DNA of 64,000 bases from Enterocloster clostridioformis (GCF_020297485.1 NZ_JAIWZC010000001.1:2170001-2234000), one strand, 5' to 3'; counted from the first letter of the stretch, positions 51,134-60,677 are shown. Notes: generated from the letters alone by a model not told the origin. Made by a program: numbers and translations.

Positions 51134-51886
51134 TTACTTGTTGTAATTTACAATCTTGCCAAAGTCAGGCTTTAAGGAAGCGCCGCCTACCAGTCCTCCA
51201 TCGATATCCGGCTGTTCGAAAAGCTCCGGAGCGGAGGATGCGGATACAGAGCCGCCGTACTGGATACGGATTGCCTCAGCTGTAGCCTCATCATAAATCT
51301 CCCCAATGCATCCACGGATGGCTGCGCAAACTTCCTCAGCCTGCTCTGTGGTAGCCACCTTGCCAGTGCCGATTGCCCAGATGGGCTCGTAAGCAATAAC
51401 TGCAGTCTTAGCCTGGTCAGCTGTCACATTCAGGAACGCAATCTTAATCTGCTGGCGAATCCAGTCAATGGTGATTCCCTGCTCCCTCTGTGTCAGTGTC
51501 TCCCCGCAGCAGACAATCGGTGTGATGCCGTGTTCAAAGGCCTTTAACACCTTTTTGTTCACGGTCTCATCTGTCTCCGCGAAATACTCGCGTCTCTCGG
51601 AATGGCCGATGATTACGTACTTAACGCCGGCGTCTACCAGCATATTGGGGGAAATCTCGCCTGTGTAAGCGCCCTTCTCCTCATAGTACATATTCTCGGC
51701 TCCGATATAGATATTGGTTCCCTTGGCTGCTTCCATAGCAGGAATGATGTCAATGGCAGGCACACAGAATACCACGTCCACATCCTCATTCACTACCAAT
51801 GGCTTTAACTCGTTTACAAGGGCAACTGCCTCTGACGGAGTCATGTTCATCTTCCAGTTGCCTGCTATAATTTTCTTTCTTGACAT
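51134..51886 (-). CDS. tpiA: Triosephosphate isomerase
   Basis: The 250-residue TIM barrel has all catalytic elements: IAGNWKMNM (lysine), [12 protein letters not shown] (histidine), [14 protein letters not shown] (glutamate with the flexible loop) and [11 protein letters not shown] for phosphate binding. It equilibrates dihydroxyacetone phosphate and glyceraldehyde-3-phosphate. Length is standard. Fifty bases downstream of pgk and upstream of the stem-loop before gpmI. Confidence 0.97.
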   Translation of the reverse strand: MSRKKIIAGNWKMNMTPSEAVALVNELKPLVVNEDVDVVFCVPAIDIIPAMEAAKGTNIYIGAENMYYEEKGAYTGEISPNMLVDAGVKYVIIGHSERREYFAETDETVNKKVLKAFEHGITPIVCCGETLTQREQGITIDWIRQQIKIAFLNVTADQAKTAVIAYEPIWAIGTGKVATTEQAEEVCAAIRGCIGEIYDEATAEAIRIQYGGSVSASSAPELFEQPDIDGGLVGGASLKPDFGKIVNYNK

Positions 51887-51936
51887 TGTAGTTTACCTCT
51901 CCCTTTCACACTGAAATCATTTATGGGAAACCCGAA

Positions 51937-53154
51937 TTAAGCTTTGTTGTCAGCTGCAACCACGCCTGGCAGTTCCTTGCCCTCCAGGAATTCCAGGGAA
52001 GCGCCGCCGCCGGTGGAGATGTGGGTCATCTTATCAGCAAAGCCCAGTCTCTTCACAGCGTTGACAGAGTCGCCGCCGCCGATTACAGTGGTGGCATCTG
52101 CCAAGTCAGCAACCGCGCGGCATACTTCCAGTGTGCCTTCTGCGAAGTTGGAGAACTCAAACACGCCCATAGGTCCGTTCCACACAACGGTCTTGGCGCC
52201 CTGTAATGCTTCCTTATAAAGCGCGATGGTTTTAGGTCCGATGTCAAATCCTGACCAGCCCGCATCGATCACATCCACTACTTTATGCTCTGTATCGTTG
52301 GAGAATTCCTTTCCTTCCACATGGTCAACAGGAAGAAGCAGCTTAACGCCCTTTTCCTCTGCCTTCTTAATCATCTCCAGAGCGTAATCCAGCTTATCTG
52401 CCTCGCATAAGGAGTTGCCGATTTCCTGGCCCTGTGCCTTTGCAAAGGTATAAGCCATACCGCCGCCGATAATCAGGGTGTCAACCTTGTCTAACAGGTT
52501 GTTGATTACATTAATCTTGTCGGAAACCTTGGCGCCGCCCAGGATGGCCACGAATGGACGAACCGGATTCTCAACTGCCTGCCCTAAGAACTTGATTTCC
52601 TTCTCCATCAGGTAGCCTACCACGTTCTCCTTGGTAAATCTGGTAACACCAACATTGGAGCAGTGGGCCCTGTGGGCAGTACCGAATGCATCATTTACGA
52701 AAATGCCGTCGCACAGATCAGCCAGTTCTTTTGCATAAGCTTCGCTTGCAGCATCGCCGTCTTTGAATTTGGTCTCCTCACCCCTGTAACGGGTATTCTG
52801 AAGGAGCAGTACCTCTCCGTCCTTTAACTCAGCGGCTACCTTCCGGGTCTCAGGTCCTGTTACCTTTGGATCGTCCACAAACTTAACCTCTACGCCCAGT
52901 CTTTCGCTCAGAGCAGGAGCAACAGGAGCAAGGCTCATCTCCGGAACGGGCTCGCCCTTTGGCTTGCCTAAATGGGAGCACAGGATAACCTTAGCGCCCT
53001 GGTCAAGAAGCTTCTTTATGGTTGGGATGGCTCCGTCAATACGGTTATAGTTCTGGATAACGCCTTCCTTTAACGGAACGTTGAAATCGCAGCGTACCAG
53101 TACTTTTTTGCCCTGTAAATCTTTTAAATCATCAACTGTTTTCTTGTTTAACAT
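51937..53154 (-). CDS. pgk: Phosphoglycerate kinase
   Basis: The 405-residue two-domain kinase opens with [28 protein letters not shown]. It has [48 protein letters not shown] and GGGDSVNAV for nucleotide binding, and ends [18 protein letters not shown]. It makes ATP and 3-phosphoglycerate. ATG 53154 follows AAAGGGG; upstream extension to 53211 has no homology. Second gene of the glycolytic operon. Confidence 0.97.
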   Translation of the reverse strand: MLNKKTVDDLKDLQGKKVLVRCDFNVPLKEGVIQNYNRIDGAIPTIKKLLDQGAKVILCSHLGKPKGEPVPEMSLAPVAPALSERLGVEVKFVDDPKVTGPETRKVAAELKDGEVLLLQNTRYRGEETKFKDGDAASEAYAKELADLCDGIFVNDAFGTAHRAHCSNVGVTRFTKENVVGYLMEKEIKFLGQAVENPVRPFVAILGGAKVSDKINVINNLLDKVDTLIIGGGMAYTFAKAQGQEIGNSLCEADKLDYALEMIKKAEEKGVKLLLPVDHVEGKEFSNDTEHKVVDVIDAGWSGFDIGPKTIALYKEALQGAKTVVWNGPMGVFEFSNFAEGTLEVCRAVADLADATTVIGGGDSVNAVKRLGFADKMTHISTGGGASLEFLEGKELPGVVAADNKA

Positions 53155-53196
53155 ATGTCTTTCCCCTTTCAGAGTCATTGATACATTTGGCGAACA

Positions 53197-53225
53197 AAGG
53201 GCCCGGCCCAAACGACCGGACCCTT
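53197..53225 (-). promoter_or_regulatory. GC-rich hairpin between gap and pgk
   Basis: AAGGGCCCGG (53197-53206) and CCGGACCCTT (53216-53225) form a 10-bp stem with one mismatch and a 9-base loop. No T-run follows, so it is more likely a processing or stability hairpin that sets gap mRNA above the downstream genes than a full terminator. Confidence 0.65.
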
Positions 53226-53263
53226 CATGAGTCTACTTAAAAATTACTGTCCTGTTGTCACAA

Positions 53264-54295
53264 TTAGCCTAACTCAGCAAAGTACTTGATTGTCCTTACC
53301 ATCTGGCTTGTGTAGGAGTTCTCATTGTCATACCATGAAACAACCTGTACTTCGTACAGATCATCAGCAATCTGGGCTACCATGGTCTGTGTTGCGTCGA
53401 ACAGAGAACCAAATCTCATACCGATAATGTCGGAAGATACGATGGCATCTTCGTTGTATCCAAAGGACTCGCTGGCAGCTGCCTTCATAGCTGCGTTGAT
53501 GTCTTCCTTTGTAACGCCGGCCTTCTTAACAACAGCTGTTAAGATGGTGGTGGAACCGGTTGGTACAGGTACACGCTGTGCGGAACCGATTAACTTGCCG
53601 TTCAGCTCTGGAATAACCAGGCCGATAGCCTTAGCAGCACCGGTGGAGTTAGGAACGATGTTAGCTGCGCCGGCTCTTGCTCTTCTTAAATCACCTTTTC
53701 TGTGTGGTCCGTCCAGAATCATCTGATCGCCTGTGTAAGCGTGGATGGTGGACATGATACCGCTCTGGATAGGAGCGTAATCATTCAGTGCCTTAGCCAT
53801 AGGAGCTAAGCAGTTTGTTGTACAGGAAGCTGCGGAGATAATCTTGTCGTCAGCTGTCAGTACATTTTCGTTAACGCTGTATACAATAGTAGGAAGGTCA
53901 TTGCCTGCCGGAGCAGAGATAACAACTTTCTTAGCGCCTGCATCGATGTGTGCCTGAGCTTTGTCCTTAGAGCAGTAGAATCCGGTACACTCCAGAACCA
54001 CGTCTACGCCGATTTCGCCCCATGGAAGATCAGCAGCCTTTGGCTCCTTGTAGATGGTAATCTTCTTGCCGTCTACAGTAATGGAATCCTCTCCAGCCTC
54101 AACAGTGTGCAGACCCTGGCCGTAAACGCCGGCATATCCACCCTGTGCCGTATCATACTTTAACAGATGAGCTAACATCTTAGGATCGGTTAAGTCATTG
54201 ATAGCTACTACATCGTAACCTTCTGCTCCGAACATCTGACGGAAAGCCAGACGTCCAATACGTCCAAATCCATTAATCGCTACTTTTACTGCCAT
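53264..54295 (-). CDS. gap: Glyceraldehyde-3-phosphate dehydrogenase
   Basis: The 343-residue enzyme has the N-terminal NAD site [18 protein letters not shown], active-site [17 protein letters not shown] with the catalytic cysteine, and [37 protein letters not shown]. It ends with [15 protein letters not shown]. It oxidises glyceraldehyde-3-phosphate to 1,3-bisphosphoglycerate with NAD. First gene of the operon, behind a strong promoter at 54359-54387 and an AGGAGG ribosome site. Complete. Confidence 0.98.
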   Translation of the reverse strand: MAVKVAINGFGRIGRLAFRQMFGAEGYDVVAINDLTDPKMLAHLLKYDTAQGGYAGVYGQGLHTVEAGEDSITVDGKKITIYKEPKAADLPWGEIGVDVVLECTGFYCSKDKAQAHIDAGAKKVVISAPAGNDLPTIVYSVNENVLTADDKIISAASCTTNCLAPMAKALNDYAPIQSGIMSTIHAYTGDQMILDGPHRKGDLRRARAGAANIVPNSTGAAKAIGLVIPELNGKLIGSAQRVPVPTGSTTILTAVVKKAGVTKEDINAAMKAAASESFGYNEDAIVSSDIIGMRFGSLFDATQTMVAQIADDLYEVQVVSWYDNENSYTSQMVRTIKYFAELG

Positions 54296-54358
54296 GATTC
54301 AATTCCTCCTAGTTTGTTAAAAAATATATTATTGTTAAATATTAATCAACCTCTCTCT

Positions 54359-54387
54359 ATTGTAATCAATTTCTAATGAAATGGCAA
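54359..54387 (-). promoter_or_regulatory. Promoter of the gap-pgk-tpiA-gpmI operon
   Basis: TTGCCA (54387-54382) and TACAAT (54364-54359) with an exact 17-base spacer form a good sigma-A promoter, 64 bases upstream of gap. The A/T-rich 5' leader contains AGGAGG just before the start codon. The neighbouring PHP gene starts divergently at 54513. Confidence 0.8.
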
Positions 54388-54512
54388 GTCCTTTTTTTAT
54401 TTTTACGGATCTTTGAACTATTTATACGAAGAAAAGACTGGAATCTTGCCATTCGGGTATTTTCTGCTATAATGTTGTTATGAAATGCGATAGAAGCAAA
54501 GGAGAGGCTCCA

Positions 54513-55322
54513 ATGATATACGACTGCCATCTGCACACTGAATTTTCCGGTGACTCCAACACCTCCATCAGCCTGCAGATTGAGAAAGCCATAGAACTTG
54601 GCATGAAGGAGATGTGCATTACCGACCACCACGACTACGATTCCGGATTCTGCGACTGTGATTTTATCCTGGATATACCCGCCTATCTCACGGCCCTGCG
54701 CATGCTCCGGGCAGATTACAGGGACCGTATCCGCATCAACATTGGAATCGAGCTGGGGCTTCAGGAGCATCTTAAAGAATATTTGGAGCACTTTGTAAAG
54801 CGTTATGGGGATTCCTTTGATTTCATCATCGGATCCAGCCATTTTGTAAAGAGCATGGACCCATACGATCCGGAATACTGGAACAGGCAGGGCGAGGTGA
54901 CCGGCTTTGAGGATTTCTTTGAAGCCTCCCTGGCGCGTGTCAGAGACCTGTGCCATACCTTTGATTCCTTTGGCCATCTGGATTACGCGGTGCGCTACGC
55001 TCCCCACCAGAACGACTTTTACGACTACCGGCATCTGAGCCGGTGGATTGACCCGCTCTTAAAGATTCTTATTGAAAACGGCAAATCTCTGGAGTGCAAC
55101 ACAGGCGGTTTTAAGTACGGCCTGGGCCAGCCCAATCCCTGCCGGAAGATTCTCATGCGCTACCGGGAGCTGGGCGGCGAGATGATAACCATTGGATCCG
55201 ACGCCCATACCCCGGAATATGTGGGTTATGCCTTTGACACCTGCCGCGAACTGCTGCTGGACTGCGGTTATAAATATTTTACCGTGTACCATGGCAGAAA
55301 GCCGGAATTCATTCCTCTTTAG
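54513..55322 (+). CDS. PHP-domain histidinol-phosphatase (HisJ-like)
   Basis: The 269-residue PHP-family enzyme has metal-binding motifs in order: YDCHLHTEFSGDS, MCITDHHDYD, GIELGLQEH, IIGSSHF, and TIGSDAHTPEYVG. It resembles HisJ-type histidinol-phosphate phosphatases, which dephosphorylate L-histidinol phosphate. No other his genes are nearby, so another phosphoester could be the substrate. ATG 54513 is preceded by AAAGGAG at eight bases; a start at 54480 would add eleven residues without homology. Confidence 0.88.
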   Translation: MIYDCHLHTEFSGDSNTSISLQIEKAIELGMKEMCITDHHDYDSGFCDCDFILDIPAYLTALRMLRADYRDRIRINIGIELGLQEHLKEYLEHFVKRYGDSFDFIIGSSHFVKSMDPYDPEYWNRQGEVTGFEDFFEASLARVRDLCHTFDSFGHLDYAVRYAPHQNDFYDYRHLSRWIDPLLKILIENGKSLECNTGGFKYGLGQPNPCRKILMRYRELGGEMITIGSDAHTPEYVGYAFDTCRELLLDCGYKYFTVYHGRKPEFIPL

Positions 55323-55384
55323 CCGGGGAATGGCTGCGAGCGGCGATGATATAGGATTTGCCGCATTTATACCGTTTATGCACC

Positions 55385-56344
55385 TCATCCCGCGCTTTCT
55401 GTTTTCATGCCTGCCTTTACATCCTTCTGGAACCGCTCCCATGCGTCCTCGTGCTCCACATAATACTTAGGACAGAGTTTTTCATTTACATCATAGTGGC
55501 GTATGACGTCCCCAGGCGTCAGTTTCAGCTGTCTGCAGAGGAAGGCCGTCAAATCCACCAGGGATTCATAGGTGGCATCATTGAACTTTCCGCTGTCGTC
55601 CGGATGGCACACCTCAATGGCAACCGTCGTGTTGTTTAAAGGGGCATTGGCATAGGCAATCTCATTGACAGGAATGCACTGGATAACTTCTCCTTCCAGA
55701 CCCACTACAAAATGGCTGCTGGCAGACGAACCGCTTTTTTGCGGGTCCTGGTCAGCCAGGCTGTCAAAATAGTCCCTGTTATTCCTGGCCGTGGAGCCGG
55801 GATTAGCCACATAGTGTATGACAATCTTATCCACCTTCTGACGCCCCACATCCGGCCTGGAAAATATATTCTTCCTTATGAAATCCTGCTCTACATAATC
55901 CGGCACTTCCACTGCCTTCAAATCCACGGTATAGGGCCTCTCCCAGCCCCAGAGGTAATAACCTCCGCCAAGACCGGCGCCTGCGCCCAACACCAGCACC
56001 AGCAAAAGCGCCAGGAAGGACACGCCTTTCCCCGAACGGTTACGGCGTTCACCTGAACCTGAATTTCCTGTTTTTTTATTCCTTTGAGACCGTTCAGTCT
56101 TCTTTCTGGTGTTCTGGTCCTCCTGCGCCGTTCCGGCAGCAGGCTTTCCGGCCCCCGGTCCCGTATCTCCCATACCGGGCTTTCTTCTGGAAACCCGCTC
56201 ACGTCTGGGCCTGCCTCCTATGTAGGAATCCCCCACAGGAGGATTCTGCCGGCCAGACGCCGGCCGGCCCGGCTCCAGCGGTACCTGCCGGATATCTTCG
56301 TAATCTCTCATCCCATCTATATCGTTAGTCCGTTCCTCTCTCAT
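55385..56344 (-). CDS. Membrane-anchored N-acetylmuramoyl-L-alanine amidase (Amidase_2)
   Basis: The protein has about 319 residues. The first about 105 are basic, proline- and glycine-rich and cytoplasmic, followed by a single membrane helix (GVSFLALLLVLVLGAGAGLGGGYYL). The rest is an extracellular Amidase_2 domain with zinc ligands in KIVIHYVANPGST, DVIRHYDVN and the KLCPKYY region, plus SSHFVVGLEGEVIQCIP. It would cleave the amide bond between muramic acid and the stem peptide. The long charged N-terminal tail is unusual for a hydrolase and may bind a cytoplasmic partner. ATG 56344 or GTG 56356 could be the start; both lie after AAAGG. Confidence 0.88.
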   Translation of the reverse strand: MREERTNDIDGMRDYEDIRQVPLEPGRPASGRQNPPVGDSYIGGRPRRERVSRRKPGMGDTGPGAGKPAAGTAQEDQNTRKKTERSQRNKKTGNSGSGERRNRSGKGVSFLALLLVLVLGAGAGLGGGYYLWGWERPYTVDLKAVEVPDYVEQDFIRKNIFSRPDVGRQKVDKIVIHYVANPGSTARNNRDYFDSLADQDPQKSGSSASSHFVVGLEGEVIQCIPVNEIAYANAPLNNTTVAIEVCHPDDSGKFNDATYESLVDLTAFLCRQLKLTPGDVIRHYDVNEKLCPKYYVEHEDAWERFQKDVKAGMKTESAG

Positions 56345-56534
56345 CCTTTCGTACACCTTTCGTTAATTCATGTTCCACAGATTCTGTCACATGAACAATA
56401 TAACATTTTTCAGCTTAAAACACAATGGATGTTGCATTTTATGAAACAATCCGTAAAATCATAAAACAGACGCAACTTTATCCCTGCCCCAGACGTCTAA
56501 CAGTCAGAAGGATATGAAAGGAGGATGCAGGTAC

Positions 56535-57086
56535 ATGGGCTTTTACAACCACACGGCGGAAACAGAACGTCTCCTTACGGAAAATTATGAACGCTACTAC
56601 CGCCTGGCATATAAGCTAATGCGAAACCAAGATGATGCCCTTGATGTAGTCCAGGAAAGCGCCTACCGGGCAATTAAGGACTGCAAAGGGGTCAGAAATA
56701 AAGACTACCTGTCCACATGGATTTACCGGATCGTAGTCAACACAAGCCTGGATATGCTGCGCAGGAAAAAGAAAGAAACACCCACAGAAGAAATGCCGGA
56801 AACACCCACGGAGGACCATTACCAGGACCTGGACTTGAAACAGATGATAAACCGGCTGGATGACAAAAGCAGGACTGTCATCCTACTGCGGTATTTTGAG
56901 GATCTTAAATTAGAAGAGATTGCTGATATAGTAGGTGAAAATCTCAACACAGTAAAGGCCAGGCTATACCGCACCTTAAAAAAGCTAAGGCTGGAACTGG
57001 AGCCGGAGTCTTTGGGCGGAAACCAGAACCATTTTTCAGAAAGGAGCCATGCTCATGAAACAGGAAGAAAACAGACAGATGGATAA
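56535..57086 (+). CDS. ECF RNA polymerase sigma factor (SigV-like)
   Basis: The 183-residue sigma factor has region 2 (YYRLAYKLMRNQDDALDVVQESAYRAI and the DNA-melting WIYRIVVNTSLDMLRR) and region 4 (DDKSRTVILLRYFEDLKLEEIADIVGENLNTVKARLYRTLKKL). It overlaps the next gene, an RsiV-like anti-sigma factor, by 32 bases. In Bacillus and Clostridioides this pair responds to lysozyme and controls cell-wall modification genes. ATG 56535 follows AAGGAGG by about ten bases. Autoregulation is likely, but no ECF promoter was identified. Confidence 0.92.
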   Translation: MGFYNHTAETERLLTENYERYYRLAYKLMRNQDDALDVVQESAYRAIKDCKGVRNKDYLSTWIYRIVVNTSLDMLRRKKKETPTEEMPETPTEDHYQDLDLKQMINRLDDKSRTVILLRYFEDLKLEEIADIVGENLNTVKARLYRTLKKLRLELEPESLGGNQNHFSERSHAHETGRKQTDG

Positions 57087-57927
57087 CCTGAAATCAGAAT
57101 ATGAAAGCATACCTGTTCCAAAGGAAGCAAAGGAACGCATGCTTGCGGGCATTGCCCAGGCAAAAAAAGAACAGAAAGGCGTGATTATTATGAAATTTGC
57201 AAAGAAGACAGGCGGGGCCGCTGCCGCTGCCATGATTGCCATTACCGTACTGGCCAACGCCACACCGGCCCTGGCCAATGCCATGGAACAGATTCCGGTC
57301 ATTGGATCCATCGCAAAGGTGGTAACCTTCCGCACTTATGAAGATAAAAAGAATCATTTTGAGGCTGATATCAAGGTTCCCCAGGTGACGATTGAAGGGA
57401 CCGAGGGTGCCCAGGTACCGGCAAACAAATCCATAGAGGATTATGGCAATGAGCTCATTGCCATGTATGAGGAAGAATTGTCAAAGGACAACGGAGAGGG
57501 GCACTATGGTCTGGATTCCCGCTATGAAGTGGTGACAGACAACAGCAAATATCTGTGCATCCGCATTGATACCACCCTTACCATGGCCAGCGGTACCCAG
57601 TTCGTCAAGGTATTTACCATAGACAAGGCCACCGGAAATGTCATCTCCTTAAAGGACCTGTTCCATGACCGTCCGGAAATGCTGGATGCCATCAGCACCA
57701 ACATTAAGAGCCAGATGGCGGAACAGATGGCAAAGGATGAGTCCATCATGTACTTCTACCAATCCGATATGCCGGATGAGGATTTCAAGGGACTTACAGG
57801 CGATGAGAGCTATTATTTCAATGAAAACGGCGAACTTGTGATTACATTTAACGAATACGATGTGGCGCCGGGTTACATGGGCGCCGTACAGTTCACCATT
57901 CCCGGTTCCGTTACAGGTGCCTTTTAA
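57055..57927 (+). CDS. RsiV-like anti-sigma factor (DUF3298)
   Basis: The 290-residue membrane protein has a cytoplasmic N-terminal region of about 45 residues, a membrane helix (KTGGAAAAAMIAITVLANATPALA), and an extracellular DUF4163/DUF3298 region ending in YYFNENGELVITFNEYDVAPGYMG, the RsiV signature. RsiV sequesters the sigma factor and is cleaved when it binds lysozyme. The ATG at 57055 has AAGGAG at eight bases and overlaps the sigma gene, so the two proteins are coupled in production. Lysozyme sensing is known for the family and inferred here. Confidence 0.9.
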   Translation: MKQEENRQMDNLKSEYESIPVPKEAKERMLAGIAQAKKEQKGVIIMKFAKKTGGAAAAAMIAITVLANATPALANAMEQIPVIGSIAKVVTFRTYEDKKNHFEADIKVPQVTIEGTEGAQVPANKSIEDYGNELIAMYEEELSKDNGEGHYGLDSRYEVVTDNSKYLCIRIDTTLTMASGTQFVKVFTIDKATGNVISLKDLFHDRPEMLDAISTNIKSQMAEQMAKDESIMYFYQSDMPDEDFKGLTGDESYYFNENGELVITFNEYDVAPGYMGAVQFTIPGSVTGAF

Positions 57928-57991
57928 ATCCTGAATCCGGCCATGCATATTTTCCGTCCCCGCCTTCCATACTAATCCTGAGGTGATGAAT

Positions 57992-58174
57992 ATGATAGAG
58001 CGGGATGAACTTCCCATTGGATTTACCATGGAGTTGGCTATGAATCCTGAAGCCATGAGCCGTTTCTCCGGCCTTACGGAGCCGGAACAGAAACAAGTGG
58101 TAAACAGGGCCAGAAACATAAAGAGCCATGAGGATATGCGCAACTACGTGGAAAACATGTTTACGGAAGGATGA
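57992..58174 (+). CDS. Small conserved-looking hypothetical protein
   Basis: The 60-residue soluble protein reads MIERDELPIGFTMELAMNPEA then FSGLTEPEQKQVVNRARNI, with ATG 57992 eight bases after an AGG-containing ribosome site. It is helical and acidic, and I recognise no domain with confidence, although short proteins with the ELPIGFTMELAMN opening occur widely in Lachnospiraceae. It lies 64 bases after the RsiV gene and may be co-transcribed. Confidence 0.65.
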   Translation: MIERDELPIGFTMELAMNPEAMSRFSGLTEPEQKQVVNRARNIKSHEDMRNYVENMFTEG

Positions 58175-58180
58175 TGGCAC

Positions 58181-58360
58181 ATGGACGGAATACAGATACC
58201 CGGAAGACAGGAGCCCGGCAGACAGGAACCCCTGGAGCTTCCGGGCAGAAACAGCAGCACCTATGGGGATGGGGACATTCCTGAAATTGATTTGCCCGGC
58301 GCAGACAGCGCCACCCATGATTTCCCTCAGGAATTTCCTGAAAACCGCATGCAGTCCTGA
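58181..58360 (+). CDS. Small proline/glutamate-rich hypothetical protein
   Basis: Fifty-nine codons from ATG 58181 to TGA 58360 start just after the stop of the previous small gene. The sequence contains a repeated GRQEP (IPGRQEPGRQEPLELPGR) and an acidic, disordered-looking C-terminus (DIPEIDLPGADSATHDFPQEF). GGAAGG lies 11 bases upstream. No membrane segment, signal or known domain. Coding status rests on its position and ribosome site only. Confidence 0.45.
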   Translation: MDGIQIPGRQEPGRQEPLELPGRNSSTYGDGDIPEIDLPGADSATHDFPQEFPENRMQS

Positions 58361-58479
58361 TAAACCAGGGCTGCATTTTTTGCGCGTTTTTAACCCATCC
58401 CTTCCCGGGGCTCGAATCATGCCATATATTGTGATATTATTGTTTTTAATACAATATATAGAATCCGGGGTGTAATTAT

Positions 58480-58668
58480 ATGGAAATACAGGAGTGTCTG
58501 GGAGCTGAAAACCGGCTGGGAATCGATATCTGGAAACACAAATACCGTTATCAGGATGAAACCTTTGAACAGTGGCTTGGACGCGTCAGCGGGGGGCTCT
58601 GCGATTGCAGAGCTGATACGGGAAAAGAAGGTTCTGGAGGGCGGCCGTAACCTGTATAAAAGCTGCGG
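58480..58668 (+). pseudogene. nrdJ: B12-dependent ribonucleotide reductase (NrdJ) N-terminal fragment
   Basis: The start MEIQECLGAENRLGIDIWKHKYRYQDETFEQWLGRVSGG is the characteristic opening of adenosylcobalamin-dependent ribonucleotide reductases. At a run of G near 58591 the frame shifts; in the next frame GGSAIAELIREKKVLEGGRNLY continues the homology to about 58668, after which nothing of the roughly 700-residue enzyme remains. The fragment stops about 30 bases from the 3' end of the tRNA-Ser gene, suggesting that recombination at the tRNA removed the rest. Confidence 0.72.
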
Positions 58669-58698
58669 CCGGAGCAAATGCCAGAATCGTCACATAAA

Positions 58699-58787
58699 CG
58701 GAGGAGGAGGGATTTGAACCCTCGCGCCGGTGCTGCCGACCTACTGGTGTTCGAAGCCAGACCCTTCAGCCACTTGGGTACTCCTCC
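58699..58787 (-). tRNA. tRNA-Ser (anticodon CGA)
   Basis: The minus strand folds as a class II tRNA: acceptor GGAGGAG / CTCCTCC, D-arm, anticodon loop TTCGAAC with CGA at plus-strand 58751-58753, a long variable arm, T-arm GAGGG-TTCAAAT-CCCTC, and discriminator G. The anticodon stem has one C-A pair at its loop end. CCA is not encoded. It reads UCG codons. Confidence 0.93.
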
Positions 58788-58795
58788 AAAAAAAT

Positions 58796-58857
58796 GCCAA
58801 CTACTGCATTATACACTAAAATCCGTGTTTTGTGTAGTAGTTGGCGTTAATTTTTTT
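58796..58857 (+). terminator. Hairpin followed by a T-run
   Basis: GCCAACTACT (58796-58805) pairs with AGTAGTTGGC (58836-58845), with an additional ACAC / GTGT pairing inside, followed within six bases by seven T. It is a good plus-strand terminator shape but now terminates only the broken nrdJ fragment. It also lies directly upstream of the tRNA on the minus strand. Confidence 0.6.
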
Positions 58858-58909
58858 AGACATTTTCAGCATATTTTGAAACTATCTTAAAAATACCCTC
58901 AAATCTCCT

Positions 58910-59713
58910 TTAACTGGCTGCCGCCTGCATCTCGGTATATTCCGCAGGATTTGGAACAGGTACATCCACGGGCTGGCCGGGATCCGCGATTCCCACATCG
59001 CCGTCCAGGCTCACACTGAAGGTCTCCCCCTGCATGGTCATATCCATATCCATCTTGAGGCGCATCTTAATGCAGTCGCCGGCCGGATTCACCACATACT
59101 CTCCGCGGATATTGCGAAGCTTCATATCAAGACCGTCCAGCATGCCCGTAAGTCCGGTAGAGCCGAGTACCATCTGCATGTACTCGTTCATCCTGGCATC
59201 GTTGATGGTATAGCCGATGACCTTGTTCTCTCCCTCGTCCCACAGGTTAAAGTCTCCGGCCAAATCCTCCGGCACCTCGAAAGCCTTTGACGAAGCCATG
59301 GCCTGATTCATCATGTCGCCCATGGCCATGGGGTACTTAATCTTTTGTCCCGGCATATCCATGTAGGTATAGCCGTCCAGATAATACATGGAATAGGTGA
59401 TAGGCTCACTGTCCGGAATTGTCATACGGCAATATGCCATGTAACGCAGCTGACTGGGGTCCTGCATATGATTCATCTTCATATTCATCTCCAGCCGCAT
59501 GTCAATGGGACTGATACCTTCATTCTCAAGCAGGCTGCCTGTCATCTTCATCTTGAAATCGTAAAAGGCGTTCATATCCGTCATGTTCTGGTTCTTGGCT
59601 TCCACCGCCTTGTACAGCTCCAATGCTTCCTGTGACCGGGCCGCATAAGCGGTCATGGGACATAAAAGGACAGCTCCCAGAACCACTGCCAGCAGACGTT
59701 TCATTAATCTCAT
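58910..59713 (-). CDS. Secreted DUF6612-like protein
   Basis: The 267-residue protein has a signal peptide (MRLMKRLLAVVLGAVLLCPMTAYA) followed by a beta-rich domain rich in methionine. Successive strands MRLEMNMKMNHM, MKLRNIRGEYVVN and MRLKMDMDMTM resemble the LolA/LppX-like fold of DUF6612 proteins. It has no lipobox cysteine, so it is secreted or retained otherwise. ATG 59713 follows AGGAGGG; the upstream frame to 59767 has no homology. Possible role in carrying lipid or hydrophobic ligands is inferred from the fold. Stands alone. Confidence 0.75.
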   Translation of the reverse strand: MRLMKRLLAVVLGAVLLCPMTAYAARSQEALELYKAVEAKNQNMTDMNAFYDFKMKMTGSLLENEGISPIDMRLEMNMKMNHMQDPSQLRYMAYCRMTIPDSEPITYSMYYLDGYTYMDMPGQKIKYPMAMGDMMNQAMASSKAFEVPEDLAGDFNLWDEGENKVIGYTINDARMNEYMQMVLGSTGLTGMLDGLDMKLRNIRGEYVVNPAGDCIKMRLKMDMDMTMQGETFSVSLDGDVGIADPGQPVDVPVPNPAEYTEMQAAAS

Positions 59714-59966
59714 GTAATCCCTCCTTGTCTTAAACAAACCTTTGGTGTTATGTTCATTGTAACGCATCAGGTTTTATTTGTAAATGCGGAAGGATTTACG
59801 TTTTCCTTACATTTACAATTTTAACACCATTCATAATATCTATCCGGCACAATTTCCCAATAGATTTTGTCAATTGGATTTCATGTATTTAACGATATAT
59901 AATATGTCTGCTGTTCAAAGCTGTATTAATTATACATAAAGATAAATCATCACGAAGGGGTATGGT

Positions 59967-60632
59967 ATGAAATTTAACTGGAGCTATTTCTTTCAAACAC
60001 TTCCCTATATTGCGGGCAAGTTGAATGTGACTCTGACTCTGACCATTATCAGTGCCGTTTTCTCGCTTGTCATCGGAATGGTCTTTGCCATCATCAGCTA
60101 TTACAAAGTAAAGGGTGTGAGCCAGGTTCTAAAAATCTGGATATCCTTTGTCCGCGGTACACCGGTTGCCGCCCAGCTGTTCTTTTTCTATTACGGTCTG
60201 GCCAACTTAAGTTCCCTTATTCTTAATATGTCTCCCACCGTGGCTGTTGCGGTCATCATGAGCCTGAACATGGGAGCGTTTGTTTCAGAATCCATCCGCG
60301 GGGCATTGATTTCCGTGGATGAGGGGCAGAGGGAAGCAGCCATGGCCTTTGGCATGACAGGTTTCCAAATGACAATCAGAATTGTCATACCCCAGGCAAT
60401 CCGTGTTGCGCTTCCGCCTCTATTCAATGACCTGATTAATCTTTTCAAAATGTCTTCCCTGGCATTTCTGGTTGGAGTCAGGGACGTGATGGGGGCCGCA
60501 AAAATTGAAGGAGCCAACACCTTCCAGTTCTTTGAGTGCTATGCCTGCGTCATGTTGATTTACTGGGTTATAACACTGATTCTCACGGCTTTCCAGAAAG
60601 TATTGGAAAAACGGTGCAATGCTATTTTTTAG
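59967..60632 (+). CDS. Amino-acid ABC transporter permease (cystine/polar amino-acid type)
   Basis: The 221-residue membrane protein has about five helices, the HisMQ signature ISFVRGTPVAAQLFFFYYGLANLSS, and the EAA loop REAAMAFGMTGFQMTIRIVIPQAIRVALPP. It is the first gene of a three-gene transporter operon (permease, binding protein, ATPase), so one permease probably forms a homodimer. GAAGGGG stands before the ATG. Similar to TcyL/TcyB-type permeases; the ligand is not determined by sequence. Confidence 0.92.
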   Translation: MKFNWSYFFQTLPYIAGKLNVTLTLTIISAVFSLVIGMVFAIISYYKVKGVSQVLKIWISFVRGTPVAAQLFFFYYGLANLSSLILNMSPTVAVAVIMSLNMGAFVSESIRGALISVDEGQREAAMAFGMTGFQMTIRIVIPQAIRVALPPLFNDLINLFKMSSLAFLVGVRDVMGAAKIEGANTFQFFECYACVMLIYWVITLILTAFQKVLEKRCNAIF

Positions 60633-60677
60633 ACCGTTTGCTTATATATTATAATATTCATCAAATGGAGGAAACAT

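Noticed and set aside
54366..55034. Minus-strand open frame of 222 codons opposite the PHP gene
   Set aside because: The PHP protein has all metal motifs in order on the plus strand; the antisense frame has no homology and no ribosome site.
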